From NCBI GenBank assembly GCA_018136815.1, contig CM030938.1, positions 2,082,202 through 2,146,201 on the forward strand: a stretch of DNA of 64,000 bases, written 5' to 3'. This DNA is from Isochrysis galbana. Lineage: Eukaryota; Haptophyta; Isochrysidales; Isochrysidaceae. Every line of letters starts with the position of its first letter. Position 1 is the first letter of the stretch. A program made the translations under genes and the position numbers. Below are positions 21,101-32,089 of the stretch, piece after piece. The notes beneath the pieces are model-generated. The model ran no database searches. It saw nothing but the letters and a program-made list of their open reading frames with translations, and was not told where the DNA came from.

Positions 21101-22111
21101 AGGCGCGGCGAGCGCAACTGAACCACTGGGCCGTGGCTCTCAATATCGCGTGAGCTCGAGCGATTCGTCTCGGTGTGCCTACCATCACTGAAGCGCGCCT
21201 TGCCAGACAATAGCGGCTTCATCATGTGGGATACCAAATGAATGTTGGCACCTGTAGAGCGGCCACTGCTGCTGAATGACACCGTTAGGATACGAGCCCT
21301 CCATCTGCATCACCTTGGTCATCTCGAACGGGTCTTCGATAATGTGCACTTCGCCCATCGATGGGAAGTGGCCGCTGCGGGGGGCAGGACGGATGGCGTG
21401 AGGGGCTCGCAAGACGGGGACAAGAAACAGTGAAACCGGCGTGTAGCAAATCTCGATACCAAAATGAAGGCATGATGCAGAGACTGAACCCTCACAAGAG
21501 CGTCTGGGTGTGTGTATGTGAGTGCATGAGTACGTAACAATCGCGGGAGCCAACCCTCTCGTGCTCGTCAAAGCCCCTCCAATGATGAAGGCCGGGCGCT
21601 TCCCCGCCAGGGTTTTGACGGATTAGTTGGTGGGTGGGTACTCCCCAAGCTTTCCTGTGCCGCTGAGCCTGCTTGCGAATTGGAGGAATGCCCCAAGCCT
21701 CTGCCCCAGCTTTTCCCAGAGCATGTACGTGAAGGTAGTGCTCTTGAGAGTCGATGAGACCTCCCCCCCAATCCAACCCCGCCAGCTCAAGTGGATGATC
21801 GGCTCTCGCCCGCTTGCACACCGGAAGAAGGGCCCGTGCAGCTGCCCCAGCTTCTTCCAGAGCATGTAGGTGGAGGTGGTCATCTCGCTCGGCTTGATCG
21901 GCAGGAAGGGAAGGCTGCCCAGGATGGGCACGCGGCCGAGAGAACGGAGCGGCGGGTGTGCCGGAGCCGATGCTGATGCCGACACGCTCAGCCGGCGTCC
22001 ACACGGTGCACGCACGCGCGGCAGACGCTGCATCCGAGAGCACCCCAAAGGCGGAGAGCGAGCGGGGAAGGGAAGGGATTCGATCCCGCTGGCGTCCCCC
22101 GAGGCCACCAC
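18136..22111 (-). CDS. Cytochrome P450, mitochondrial-clan type
   Basis: Proposed exons (minus): 22111-21822, 21374-21235, 21013-20833, 20676-20577, 20375-20319, 20216-20116, 19978-19887, 19699-19569, 19189-19040, 18911-18774, 18618-18436, 18204-18136. Phases agree at every junction, giving about 543 residues. Landmarks in order: a basic, Arg/Ser/Ala-rich leader suited to mitochondrial import; the Pro-rich hinge and KKLGQLHGPFFRG; EDPFEMTKVMQMEGSYP and GEHWRRLR (helix C); LLAAVDTTSSVLNW (I-helix); LREAHRL (ExxR); FDPERFLPPAE (meander/PERF); and FSAGARQCPGSR with the haem Cys. The EGxYP and helix-C spacing resemble animal mitochondrial P450s (CYP11/24/27) more than microsomal ones. All introns are GT-AG; the split of the fourth exon (donor GTCATC) is the least certain, since that intron is open in frame. 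Substrate unknown; electron supply by adrenodoxin-like ferredoxin is inferred. Confidence 0.85.
21660..21770 (-). pseudogene. Decayed duplicate of P450 exon 1 end, inside intron 1
   Basis: Within the first intron the minus strand reads STTFTYMLWEKLGQRLGAFL, a diverged copy of STYMLWKKLGQLHGPFFR from the end of exon 1. The copy of the splice donor has lost its GT (CCGGTGTGC in exon 1 becomes CCAATTCGC), so it should not be used as an exon. Confidence 0.75.
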
Positions 22112-22493
22112 ATGGAAGTGTTAGAAACTCCTGAGATTATGTTAATCTCCCAAAGGACCGAGGAGAGGGTTGGAGCCCTCAGCGCGCCGCCTCTCGCGCG
22201 CCCGGCCGCCGCCGGCGTCATCAAAGGAAATATGGACCACTTTCCATTTTGGGCCGTCGTCCAGAAATAACCTGGAATTCACGCTAGCTAGTAGGTAGTA
22301 GGAGTAGGGCGGTCAAACAGCTACAGTATAGGTGCACCATTAAGAAACCCCAGCATTAAGAAAGCTTAACATGAATTTGGCCGCCGACCCGGTAAGAAAC
22401 TGGGGCTCGACCCCCAGCTAAGAAACTCCGGCGGCCGCGCAGTGGCCGGTGGCTGGTCCGCCATGGGCATGACGAGGCGCCCGTTGGCCGTTA

Positions 22494-22677
22494 GCCTAGA
22501 TGGGAAATACGTATTTACCGTATTTGGCCAGAGGCCAAATACATATGTATTTGGCTGTATTTGAAGGGCGTCCGGGGTTGTAGGCCTCGAATGTATTTGA
22601 AATGTATTTGGCCGGAGGCCAAATACATATGTATTTGGCTGTATTTGTAGGCCCTAGCACCGTATTTCCCATCTAGG
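22494..22677. mobile_element. MITE-like palindromic element with 17-bp perfect terminal inverted repeats
   Basis: CCTAGATGGGAAATACG at 22494-22510 is matched by its exact reverse complement at 22661-22677. Inside, GTATTTGGCC-AGAGGCCAAATACATATGTA (a nested palindrome) occurs twice, at about 22516-22563 and 22603-22650, the second with GGAGG for AGAGG. The 184-bp element lacks coding capacity. It lies upstream of the P450 gene, about 390 bp beyond its ATG. Confidence 0.8.
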
Positions 22678-24052
22678 GCCGTTAGGCGTTAGGCCTCGGG
22701 CGCGGCGCGGCCGCTAAGCATGCGGGCCACGCCGAGCCGTGAGTAGACGTGATGGGTGAGTACGAGTACGAGTGCGCGCGCCAGCTGACCGTTGGCCGCG
22801 CCCCCCGCTGCAAGGCGGAAGGGGTGGGGTTGGCCCGCGTACTCGACTTTTGTCTCCGCAAGAAATAAGAAGCCCCCCCCCCGCCCCCACCCCGCCCATA
22901 AGAAACCTCAAATAAGAAACCCCCGGGCGGAGCCCGATGGGGGCAAGAAAGCTTTAGAAGCTTTGGAGTCCTGTTTTCTTAATGGTGCACCCATACTGTA
23001 TTTCAACTTCAACTTCTACGGGTGAGAATTGACCAAGTCAAGAATAAGGATTCATCACGAGATTTTTGGATATGGTGACCGAATAGGTGTAACTAGCATA
23101 TATCCGGTGCCCTTTGGGCCCCAGACCCAGACCCCCCACGATAGCCCCCACAGCCACAGCCACAGCCACCGCCATAGGCCGATACACTTAGGCGGACACG
23201 CGTCGCGGGAAAGCAGGGAATGTTACGCTAGTCTACATTTAATTTTAAAATAACGCTCTGTATACAACTGTGGACATTCGATCGCTCAATTCGACTCATG
23301 TCCCACAATTGACGGAACGACACCTCATGGAGCTCGTTGAAATTTTGACGCTTTTTTATTTAGTGTGTGACCGGCCGCCCTACCACACTAGCTGTAGCTG
23401 TTGTAGAGGCGAGGGCGGGGGAATGTCGACATCCTGGTCGGGTGAGCGCGGCAGGCTACGCGCGCCTCGGCTCCGGCAGATTGGGGCGGCCCCGTTGGGG
23501 TGTCGTGACTATGGTGGGCTGGGAGCGAGGGAGAGGGGAGCCGTCGGCGCGTGCGCGCGTGCTCCATCGCTGAAACTATTAACTATTATAACGAGATAGT
23601 TTTTGTCACGCGAGGCCCTAGGTTGTGCGCATGGACCGAGCCCATGAAACTGAAGACAAAGGAATGAGGGAGGAAGCGTGGGTGAGAGATAGCGTGGGGC
23701 AAGCAGGGCGTTGTCAGGGTTTTCTTCCCATGCAGGCGCGTAGTAGTAGTAGGATATAGGCCAGCGTTAGCCGGCTTTTTCAAGAAGTTTCTTTGGTCTC
23801 TCATCCTTTCCGAAATCTTCACTCTTGCATATAATCACTGCAACTGCCACCCAACCTCCTATTCTCCATACCCCGTACCACAACCAAACTCATCGCACAC
23901 AAGGCACTACACGATATCAAACAAAGAGGGGCGTCAAGCGCATCATAGATGTCATGATCACTTGCTTCAAGTGCAATGGTCTGGCATGACATGAGAAGCC
24001 CGTACACCCCGAGGTCCTTCGGCACCCCTCACATTTCCAGCCCTCGCCATGA
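22678..24052. other. Intergenic, with one retroelement-leader copy
   Basis: No gene is supported. 23352-23602 (minus) is a copy of the leader seen at 32752-32900 and 36600-36780: on the minus strand it reads TATAATAGTTAATAGTTTCAG, then CGATGGAGCACGCGCG and a Pro-rich frame. At about 23095-23150 lies a CCGGTGCCCTTTGGGCCCCAG phrase shared with 7285-7330. Confidence 0.5.
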
Positions 24053-25256
24053 TTACCTCTTTCTCTCCGGCCTCCACTTGAAGACGCGTGGCTGCCCTTG
24101 CTTTGTGCGAAGCTTCTTCCGCCTTCCCTTGCCGATGAGCGCGCGCTCTTGGGAGATCCGTTGCATCACCTGCGCTAGCTTGGCTTGCCGCTGCTCGCGT
24201 TGCTTCAGCTCCGAGTAGCGCCCCGCCAGCTTCTTCTCAGCCTTGGCGCTCACTTTATCCGCCTTCTTGGACGCCGCTCTTGAGGCAGGTGTCACGGCAG
24301 GCGTGCGCAGGGATTGCATCACCCCCATATCCACATCCTCCAATGGCTCGTTGGAGCCGTCAGCCTGCGAACTAGATGGCCGGGCAACGGCAGACCGCTG
24401 CTTTTTCGGCGGCGGGTCGACAAAGATGATGCGCTTGTTCTGGGGAGCCCCTTCCAGTTTGGAAATGCCATGCAAGTTGGCGCGTAACTTCTCCACTTTC
24501 TGTTCGTGTGGGATAGGCAGCATGTGGTGAGGTTCGTGCGCAGGAGGGGTGTATCTGGCCGCCTGCGGCAAGACGCCTGCTTCTGCATCGGCGCATGCGC
24601 GAGGACATACACGACAGGCGAGGCAAGAAGGCTCCGGCGCGGCATGGACGACTTGCCCGCGACTCCATCTGATGCTTCATCGCGACATAGGTGGCGTCAT
24701 CCTTCTTGAACTTTTTCAGCTCGTCCCCGCTCACGCTGTTGTCCACCTTTTTCTGGTGAACGCCGCCCACCATCTTGGTATGGACCATGCCGAAGTAGAA
24801 CTCATCTGGGTTCTTGAAGGCTGCCTTATTGCGCATGCTGTTGATCGCATCCTGCGAGCAAGGCGGCAGGGCAGCGGCTCAGAGTGGCAGTGGGGGCCTT
24901 GAGCACCTTACTCTCGCGGGCGGGCTCCCCGAGTGCGAACGTCAGGGCTGAGGGCTGCCAAAGGGCAGGTTTGAGAGCTGCGGCCCGATAGATTGCGGAG
25001 AATGGAGCTGCGGCCTCGCAGGACGGGCGGGGCAACGCGTCTGGCTCGCATAGCGCGCGCGTTTCAGAGCCGCAGCCTCCCGGCAGAGCGCCCGCGGCGG
25101 CAGGCTGCGGCTGCTCGCCTGCTTGCGGTGGAAGTCTCGTGCGCGGAGCACATAGTCCTTGTGCTTCTCGAGCAGCCCGAACTTGGCGCGCGCCGCCGGC
25201 TGCGACCGCTCGCGGAAGTCGCGTGTCTTGAGGACATGGCGCAGGCCGGACGACAT
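24053..25256 (-). CDS. UTP11: UTP11, U3 snoRNA-associated small-subunit processome protein
   Basis: Exons 25256-25119, 24851-24657 and 24499-24053 encode 259 residues (human UTP11 has 253). Alignment from memory is nearly gap-free across both junctions: RERSQPAARAKFGLLEKHKD, then RDFHRKQ-DAINSMRNKAAF and KNPDEFYFGM, then YVAMKHQMESR-KVEKLRANLH. The C-terminus has the expected basic coiled part (KLAGRYSELKQREQRQAKLA) and ends FKWRPERKR, like the family's FK(W)..RKR end. UTP11 is a nucleolar component of the U3 processome needed for 18S rRNA maturation. Both introns use GC donors (CAG|GCGAGC and CGG|GCAAGT) with CAG acceptors; both are phase 0 (267 and 157 bp). The start Met is the one giving the canonical short N-terminus; an in-frame upstream Met at 25415 would add a low-complexity extension. 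Confidence 0.93.
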
Positions 25257-26316
25257 GGCGCGGCCCGGCGCGTGGACACACGCGGGGGGGGGAGGGGGGC
25301 GGTATATCTGTGAATGTGAAGGAACGAAGGAACGAAGGAACACGCGGGGGGGGGAGGGGAGCAGGGCTCGAGGAATGGGAAGGAACGAAGGAACTCGCCT
25401 CTTTTCCTCACTCACTACTCACTACAACCGCGCCGGCCTCACCCTCCGCGCTGAGCCCTCGGGTACATCCAGCGTCGCCGGTTTCGATCCCTCCTCACAC
25501 ATCGAAGTTGCCGCGGCGGCAGGGCCATCGCTTAGGCGTTTTGGGAGATTCAGGCGGGCGCTCACGGGAGGGAATCGGAATGGTGAATGTGGGGCTCATC
25601 ACTCTTAGAAACGCGGAGCTTCCGCGACGTCCGATCGCGCGCGATCGGCCGAAGAATGGCCTGGAGGTGGTGGCCATGCAGAGCCCAGCAGAGCGCTCGC
25701 GAGCAGGGTGGGGGGTCAAGGGTAGGTCGCACGCGCTGGAGCTCAATCAAGGGTCGCACACGCACTCGTATTGACCCATCCTGGCCCGAGAGAGGAGAGG
25801 GAGCGCGGAAAAGGGGGTGGGCGGAGCTCAGCTCCGCCCACCGAAAAATAGGTAAGTCCCGCACTTGTTTACAAGAGAAGTCGGGACTTAGGACGCCGCC
25901 AGCCCGGTAGGCGTAGGAGGAGAAGGGGGGAACGGATCACGGGGGGGGGGGGGGGGCGGGGGGGGGCACCGGACCATATCTAAGCCCTTTACCCCTATCC
26001 CCCTAGTAGTGCACGGGGGGAGTCGCCTGATGGCGGGGGGAGAAGGGCCGGGGGAGCGGGGGTGTAGCGTGTAGAAAGTTTTGCTGCGTGAGTAGAGCAA
26101 GTAGAGGGTCCACGGCCGCGCGTGCGGTGAGAGACCATTAAAATTCATTGGAGACCTCCGCATAGCGGTCCATCCATTTGCCATTTGAAAGACCGCCGCA
26201 GGCTACGGTAGGTAGTCGATTGCTAGTAGTTGAGTATCGTCCGCGAGAATTGGCTGATTTTGAGTTCGACTCCGTTTTTGATGTTTGATGATGCCGTCAT
26301 CGCTATCATTGATTAT
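25257..26316. other. Intergenic, no gene supported
   Basis: Contains GGAACGAAGGAACGAAGGAA short repeats at about 25320-25395, a G run at about 25940-25970, and scattered T-rich patches. Frames on both strands overlap and lack domain-like composition. Confidence 0.45.
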
Positions 26317-26538
26317 TTATACGGCGTGGGTGAGTGCTTCCGCTATGAGGAAGGCGAGCGGAGATAGTGGGCATCCTTGTGGGACACCGCGACACCGCAC
26401 ACCGCACACCACCGGCGATGGGGAAGCTTCTGCTTCCGATTGATTTAATGTATCGCATCGGGCGGCTTGGCCGATAAAGAAGCGAATGACATAAACTACA
26501 CAAACACCACAATCACATCTCTTCTCTCCCCACCCCAT
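26317..26538 (-). pseudogene. Reverse-transcriptase fragment (non-LTR type)
   Basis: The minus frame includes CRGVPQGCPLSPLAFLIAEA, the conserved 'RGvpQGcPLSPllF' motif (RT block 2/3) of non-LTR retrotransposon reverse transcriptases. The fragment ends at a stop shortly after and has no catalytic YxDD block, so it is dead. It is the only recognisable RT core motif in the window and may derive from the same family as the C-terminal fragments elsewhere. Confidence 0.7.
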
Positions 26539-26891
26539 ATAGGAACGACGATCGATATTCGGTTCACAACTCTCAAGAGAGCCTGGCAGCTCATCATATC
26601 AATTTTCATCCACACGGATCCAAAGGTCCTGCAAGTCATTGATTGGCGTCCAACGATGACCTCTTCAATGTGTGTGGCGGGCTCATTAAGGAAACTGCAA
26701 AAATGGCGCGAAGCTTATCAAATGAAGGTAAAGGGCCAGCCATAGAAGGTGATGAGCCGGAATAGCCGCATGCGAATCTGATCATTCGGCCTAGAGGACA
26801 TCTTATCTACCGAGCTTCACGCGTGTTGTCGGCCCGACAAAATGTGCCGCGTATGACACAAGCAATCTTGGCACACGTAGAGATGCGACCC

Positions 26892-29800
26892 TCAGTCTGA
26901 ATCGTGCCTCTGTTTTTTTGACTTCCGTGGTTGCGAACTCGAGGCCGAGGAACGCGAGGAGCCCGACGACGACCTAGACCGGGCCTTCGACACCTTCGAT
27001 CGGGGCGGCGACGCTTTTCTCGATCCAGACCGGGATGTCCTCGCAGTACGCGATCGCGATGGCTTCGCCGATCGCAATCGGGAAGATTTTGAGGACCTGG
27101 ACGATGAGTACGAATCAGAGTCCGAATCCGAATACGATGATGACGAATAGGACGAGGAGGAGTATGAGGAGGAGGAGTATGAAGAGGAGGAGTATGAAGA
27201 GGAGTATGAAGAGGAGGAGTATGAAGAGGAGGAGGAGGAGGAGGAGGAGGAGGAGGAGGAGGAGGAGGAGGAGGATGAAGACAAGGCCGCCTTCGTGGGA
27301 GGAGCTGCCGCCGCTGCGGCAGCCGCGATGCGTTTGGGAGCGTTCGCGAGGTGCTCTCGCAGGCCGTCGGTGAGGCCGCCAAGGCCAATCGCGGTCCAGA
27401 AGTTGATGGCAAAGCGAGTATTCTTCGGTGTGTCCTTGGGGAAGAGGCCCTCGAAGGATTGCTGCATGCTGGGCTCGCTCAGGCGCTCTCGCAGCTTCTT
27501 GAGGCCCAGGTATTCGGCAATCTCTTGGAAAAGAATCTTCACAAAGATGCGCGATGACGACGTTGTCTCCTCTTCAGTAATGACAATGTACTCCTGTAGT
27601 GCGAAAAGATGTGTGAGACGGTGAAAGCTGTACGGAAGAAAGCCGATGGCGCAGGCGTGCGCCCAGCAACCCTCGGTTAACAGAGTTGGAGGCCTCATGG
27701 CGGTGCGCGCATGGACACTGGAGCGTTCGGCACACCATGACTCCCCACGGGAGAGCATCTGAGTGGATTAGGTGGGCGAAGAGCTTGGCGACGTTGCGCA
27801 GCTTGTTCGTCTCAAGGCGATGGATCATCGTGTACTGCTTGGCGAACATCTCGTCGAAGCACGCCTGCACATCAGCAGCCGAGGGGGCGTCGGCCAGATA
27901 TGCGCACAATGATTTGCCATCTGTGATGCAAAGCCGAGTGGGAGCGCGTGCCCCACCTGGTACGCACGGTCGATGAGACAGAACCTCTCCGCAAGTAGGC
28001 CGTAGAAGCGCAGATACGTGCGCTCTTGCGCGCAGCACTCGATGATCATCGTGGCGACTTCACTTTGCTGCCCGTCCCGCAGCTTGAGCTTCATCAGCTT
28101 GTGAGCGCACTCATCGACAGCAGCGGAGGACATAATGGTCAAATAGATGGTCCGCCGAAGGTTGATGAGGTCTTGCTCCGTCATGTCAGAGATCACTCCG
28201 CCCGCGCCGCCGAAGCCAGTCTCGCCGGCAAGGCCAGTGCCTCCCTCCTCCTCCCCTTCCTCCTCGTCGGACTCGTCGTCGCCCTCGCTGCCAGACTCGC
28301 TCTCGCTCTCGCCAAGCATCTCACGGCGCAGCTGCACGTAGGCCTTCTCATTCTCCTCAAAGTCGGGATCGAACGTAAAGTAATCCAGGCTCTCCTCTAA
28401 CTCGAGCTGATCGTCAAGCGACACCTCATGTGTGATCTGGCCGGGGGGGGGCGAGGTTCCGGTCATCTGGCGGGCGAACATCAGGCGGTTGACACAGAGG
28501 GCTCGTAGCGGTGCCCCTGAAGTTCTCGGGCGCGGTGAGGAGATTGCCGGTGGCCGAAGGAACTGAGGCCTTGCTGCTGGCTCTCCCCGAGCGGTGCGTG
28601 CGCACCCGAAGCGAGCGGCCCGCACGGCCGGGGCACTACAATGGTCTAGCAGCGATTGGCAGAAAGCTTGATCGGGCGGTCGGCACCTGGTCATCAGACT
28701 CTACGAGATCCAACTGGGGTTGAATGGCCGGGTGCGCCGCAAAGTTGTCCTTGCGCTTCGAGTAGAGCCCCTCAATCATGTATTGGACGCGCTTGTCGAT
28801 CGTGCCTTCGTGTAGGATGGACCGAAGCCGCTCAAAGATGGAGTTGAGCGCCTGCGTTGAGGTGGGGGGTTGGCGCTCAGCGCAGCCCGAACACGTGCCG
28901 CGACAAGGCGAAGTAACACCAAGGGAGAGGAAATCTACAGCTCTCACGCCTCTCGATGAGACAGCAAGTGAGCGCGGCGTGGCTTTACCTGCGGAGCAAC
29001 ATCGGATAGAGTGGCGCCGCACTCCGTCACAAATGCGCACACCGTCTCTACAGAATCATCCGTGGGCTTCTCCAGCAGAAGGATGCATAGTTGAAGCGCT
29101 AGGAGCTCATGTGCCACCTGGACGTAGACGACACGGAGTGAAGAGCGAGCGAGCGGGCGCGGGCACAACGATTCGACATGGGCGATGGGGTTTGCAGAAC
29201 GCCGAGCAGCTGTGCGGAAGACCAGCGTCACCTGCTGATTCACGAGCTGCGCAATGAAGCGCACAACGCCGTTACAAACCACCTTATCGTGCCGCCGATA
29301 TGCGCGATTGAACTGGTTGATTACCCGTTTCAGCAGCAGCTCGCCAATCTGAGGGCAGCGAGTAGGGTACGGCGTTAGGCTGCGGGTGCGCAGCGTCGGC
29401 GCCACCGGCGGGCACTTGCACAGAGTGCCTCCTCTGAGGCCGCAAGGAGGGACGTGCAGATCACCGGCGCCCTGGCCACACGGGCTGGCGGGCGGCCGGT
29501 GAGCCCACTCCAGGCTCCCGCGTGACAGCCGCTCGACGGGGCACGTTGACTCTTAGCGCCAGCTTTGCACAGTTGCTCTCACCTCGGGCATCTTGGTGTT
29601 GATCACGGCGATCAGCGCCGCGTACACGTGGGAAAAATTGGGCGAGGCGCCCTGCGCCTTCATCAGCGAGCGCACGAGCAGAGCGCGCCCACGGATTACA
29701 TTCTCGCGCAGCAGGTCGACGACGATCGCCTTGATATTGGAGACGTTGACCTTATTCACCAAGCCGTTGATCGACTTTTTCAGCGCCTCCCACGTCATGC

Positions 29801-30712
29801 GCTGATACTCCTTGGATGTCTTATCTTTGGTCTGCAGAGGCACCGTCGCGGCGGCAATGCGGGTGATATGCCGACCGTCAATGCTCGCACGGCGGCGCGC
29901 CGTGTGTCATGCCGTGACGGGCCACACGCCTCAGCGTGCGAGAGGCAGAGTGCACGCACCTCCTTCATCATCTGCGCGAGCTTGTAGGGTGGCATGTACA
30001 GGCCACCAGTCTTGCCTGCCGCCGAGTCGACGACGCCCGAGGCCGTCTTGGCTGCAGTTTCGAATGGGTCCTCGATCGTCTTGCGAGGACCCGCCATCTC
30101 CACTTGCGCCCCACGCGTCCCGTTCGTTGCGGGCGCTCCCGCGACGGCGCCGTTGCGTCCTGCACGTGCGAGGATCTTGGCGTTTGCACTCGAGAAGCGC
30201 GGGCCTTCGTCTTCGTCCCCCCCACGACCGCGGCGGTCAGAATCCCGCCACTCACGCTCGTGGCCCCGCCTGTCGCGCTCATGGTCGCGCCTACCACGCT
30301 CGTATTCCCGCCTGTCGCGCTCGTACTCGCCGCGCCTGCGCCGCTCGTACTCGCGTTCATCGTCGTGTCCGCGACGGCCGTTGGAGCGCCGCTCGTACTC
30401 ATCTCTCCTCCGATTGTGCGGGCGGCTTCCCGAGCGGCTTCCCGAGCGACTGCGTCGTCCGCGCCGGCGCGGGCTCTCGGCGCGCCCAGAAGGCTTGGCG
30501 GCTTTGCCTGGTTGAGGGAGCTCCGGCTCATCGGCCGCCGCAATCTCTCTCGCGAGCTCGTCGTCGTCCGAGAGCGCGGCAGTGTGTTTTGGCCGTGAGC
30601 GGCGTGGAGGCGCAGCTGAGGTGGCCGCCTCCTCAGCGGATGAGGAGTAGGAGTAGGAGTAGGAGGAGGAGGAGGAGGAGGCGCGAGAGCGAGAGCGAGA
30701 GGGAGAGGGCAT
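26892..30712 (-). CDS. CWC22: Pre-mRNA-splicing factor CWC22
   Basis: Eight exons (minus): 30712-29960, 29831-29583, 29348-29232, 29117-28989, 28851-28687, 28436-27957, 27864-27736, 27593-26892. All introns are phase-0 GT-AG and the protein has about 906 residues. Residues 1-200 are Ser/Arg/Glu-rich. Then follow the MIF4G domain ([77 protein letters not shown]) and the MA3 domain ([74 protein letters not shown]). CWC22 binds eIF4A3 and is needed for splicing and exon-junction-complex loading. The C-terminal tail is a Ser tract with SSSSY units, then an RS-like region. Each exon junction falls where the human protein aligns without gap. The gene is divergent from eS7, about 525 bp apart. Confidence 0.95.
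27125..27282. repeat. GAG/GAGTAT microsatellite coding the CWC22 Ser-Tyr tail
   Basis: Repeated GAGGAGGAGTAT units on the + strand read as poly-Ser with regularly spaced Tyr on the coding (minus) strand. The tract ends in a pure (GAG)n run. It is in frame with the last exon and does not break it. Confidence 0.9.
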
Positions 30713-31238
30713 GGCGAGCGGAGGGGGAGAGGGGGGGAGGCGGAGGGGGGGGGGGGGCGCGGGGGCGCGAGAGAGAAAAGAAAACTCGCGCGCGCGCGCC
30801 GCGCGGCGGGGGAGGAGCACCAAAAAGAAAACGCCGCCCCCGTCCGCGCGGGGGGGAGGGGAGAGAGGGCGCCAGCCAAGAATAGATATAGGATCGATTG
30901 TTTTGACCGGGGGAGAGGTCCTGCCGCGCGGCGCGCGGGGGGGGGAGTTTTATAGTAGGCGAGGGGGGGGGGCGCGCGGGGCGGCGGTTTTGTTTTTTGG
31001 GCCCTCGCCCCTCCGCCTCGTCGCCCCCGTCGCCCGCAGCTGCCCCTCCAGGCACGCACGCCGCGGAGAGGGGAAGGAGAGAGAGAGAAAGAGGGGGGGG
31101 AGAGGTGGGCGAGGGAAGGTTGGGCGAGGAAGGGGCGGAAGGGGCGGCGGAGGTCGAGCTGGCCGTCACGGCGCGAGGAGGTCCACCCTGGCGGCGCACA
31201 CTCGCCCAGCCGCTCTGCCCTCGTCTGCGCAGGAGGCG
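30713..31238. promoter_or_regulatory. Presumed bidirectional promoter of CWC22 and eS7
   Basis: A 526-bp G/A-rich interval separates the divergent ATGs. It is strongly purine-biased on the + strand with long G runs and no TATA-like box that I can place confidently near either gene. A TCTGCGCAG|GAGGCG at 31223-31238 could be a splice acceptor just before the eS7 ATG, so a leader intron is possible. The long + frame across the interval is a composition artefact. Confidence 0.5.
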
Positions 31239-32089
31239 ATGTTTGCGGCAAAGAAGATTGTCAAGGAGAAGGATGCTCAGCCGGAGCCGTTCGAGATGGA
31301 CGTGGCGCAGGCTCTCTGTGACCTTGAGGCCAACTCGAACGACCTCAAGGCCGAGCTGCGCGAGCTCTACATTGTCGCCGCCAAGGAGGTTGACGTGACG
31401 GGCCGCAAGGCTGTGGTGATCTTTGTGCCGTACAAGCTGCTCAAGGTTGTCCACAAGATCCAGTCGCGCCTCGTCCGCGAGGTGCGCGAGCTGTGGGCGA
31501 AACACGCGCCTCGCGTAGCGTGCCCTGTCGTATACGCTCGGCCCCATCCACATGGCTGCTGCGTGGCTGCCGCTGGGTGGTGCGCTCACCGTGTTTCTGT
31601 GCTATCCCTGCTGCAGCTCGAGAAGAAGTTCTCGGGCAAGCACGTGGTGATCATCGGGCAGCGGCGCATCATGCGCAAGCCATCTGCGGGACAGCGGCAG
31701 CCAAAGCAAAAGCGCCCGCGCAGCCGGACGCTCACCGCTGTGCACGAGGCTGTGCTTGAGGATCTGGTGCGCAGCTTGCAAGTCACAGCACTAGCTCGTC
31801 GCACCATCTGCATGTCACTGCTGATGGGGTGCGGCAGGGGTCCCCTCCGTTGGGCGCGGCGAGCCAATCGCGCTGAGTGCTCTCCTATGTGTCACCACCC
31901 CAGGTGTACCCGACTGAGATTGTCGGCAAGCACACGCGCTATCGGTTGGATGGATCCAAGATCATTAAGGTCTACCTTGACCCGAAGGAGGCAGCGAACG
32001 TCGAGTACAAGGTCGACACCTTCTCCACCGTCTACAAGAAGCTCACCGGCAAGGAGGTCAAGTTCGAGTTCCCTGTCACCCAGGCTTAA
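31239..32089 (+). CDS. RPS7: 40S ribosomal protein eS7
   Basis: Exons 31239-31481, 31617-31766 and 31904-32089 (phase-0 GT-AG introns of 135 and 137 bp) encode 192 residues; human eS7 has 194. Conserved blocks are [76 protein letters not shown] and [15 protein letters not shown] near the C-terminus. eS7 is a small-subunit protein also needed for 18S rRNA maturation. The splice sites fall exactly where the protein aligns without gaps. Confidence 0.96.

Noticed and set aside
29968-31589. Long minus frames of 318-427 codons over the CWC22/eS7 promoter
   Set aside because: Pro/Ser/Arg-rich translation of a purine-biased interval; no domain, and the CWC22 start is fixed by its conserved exon structure.
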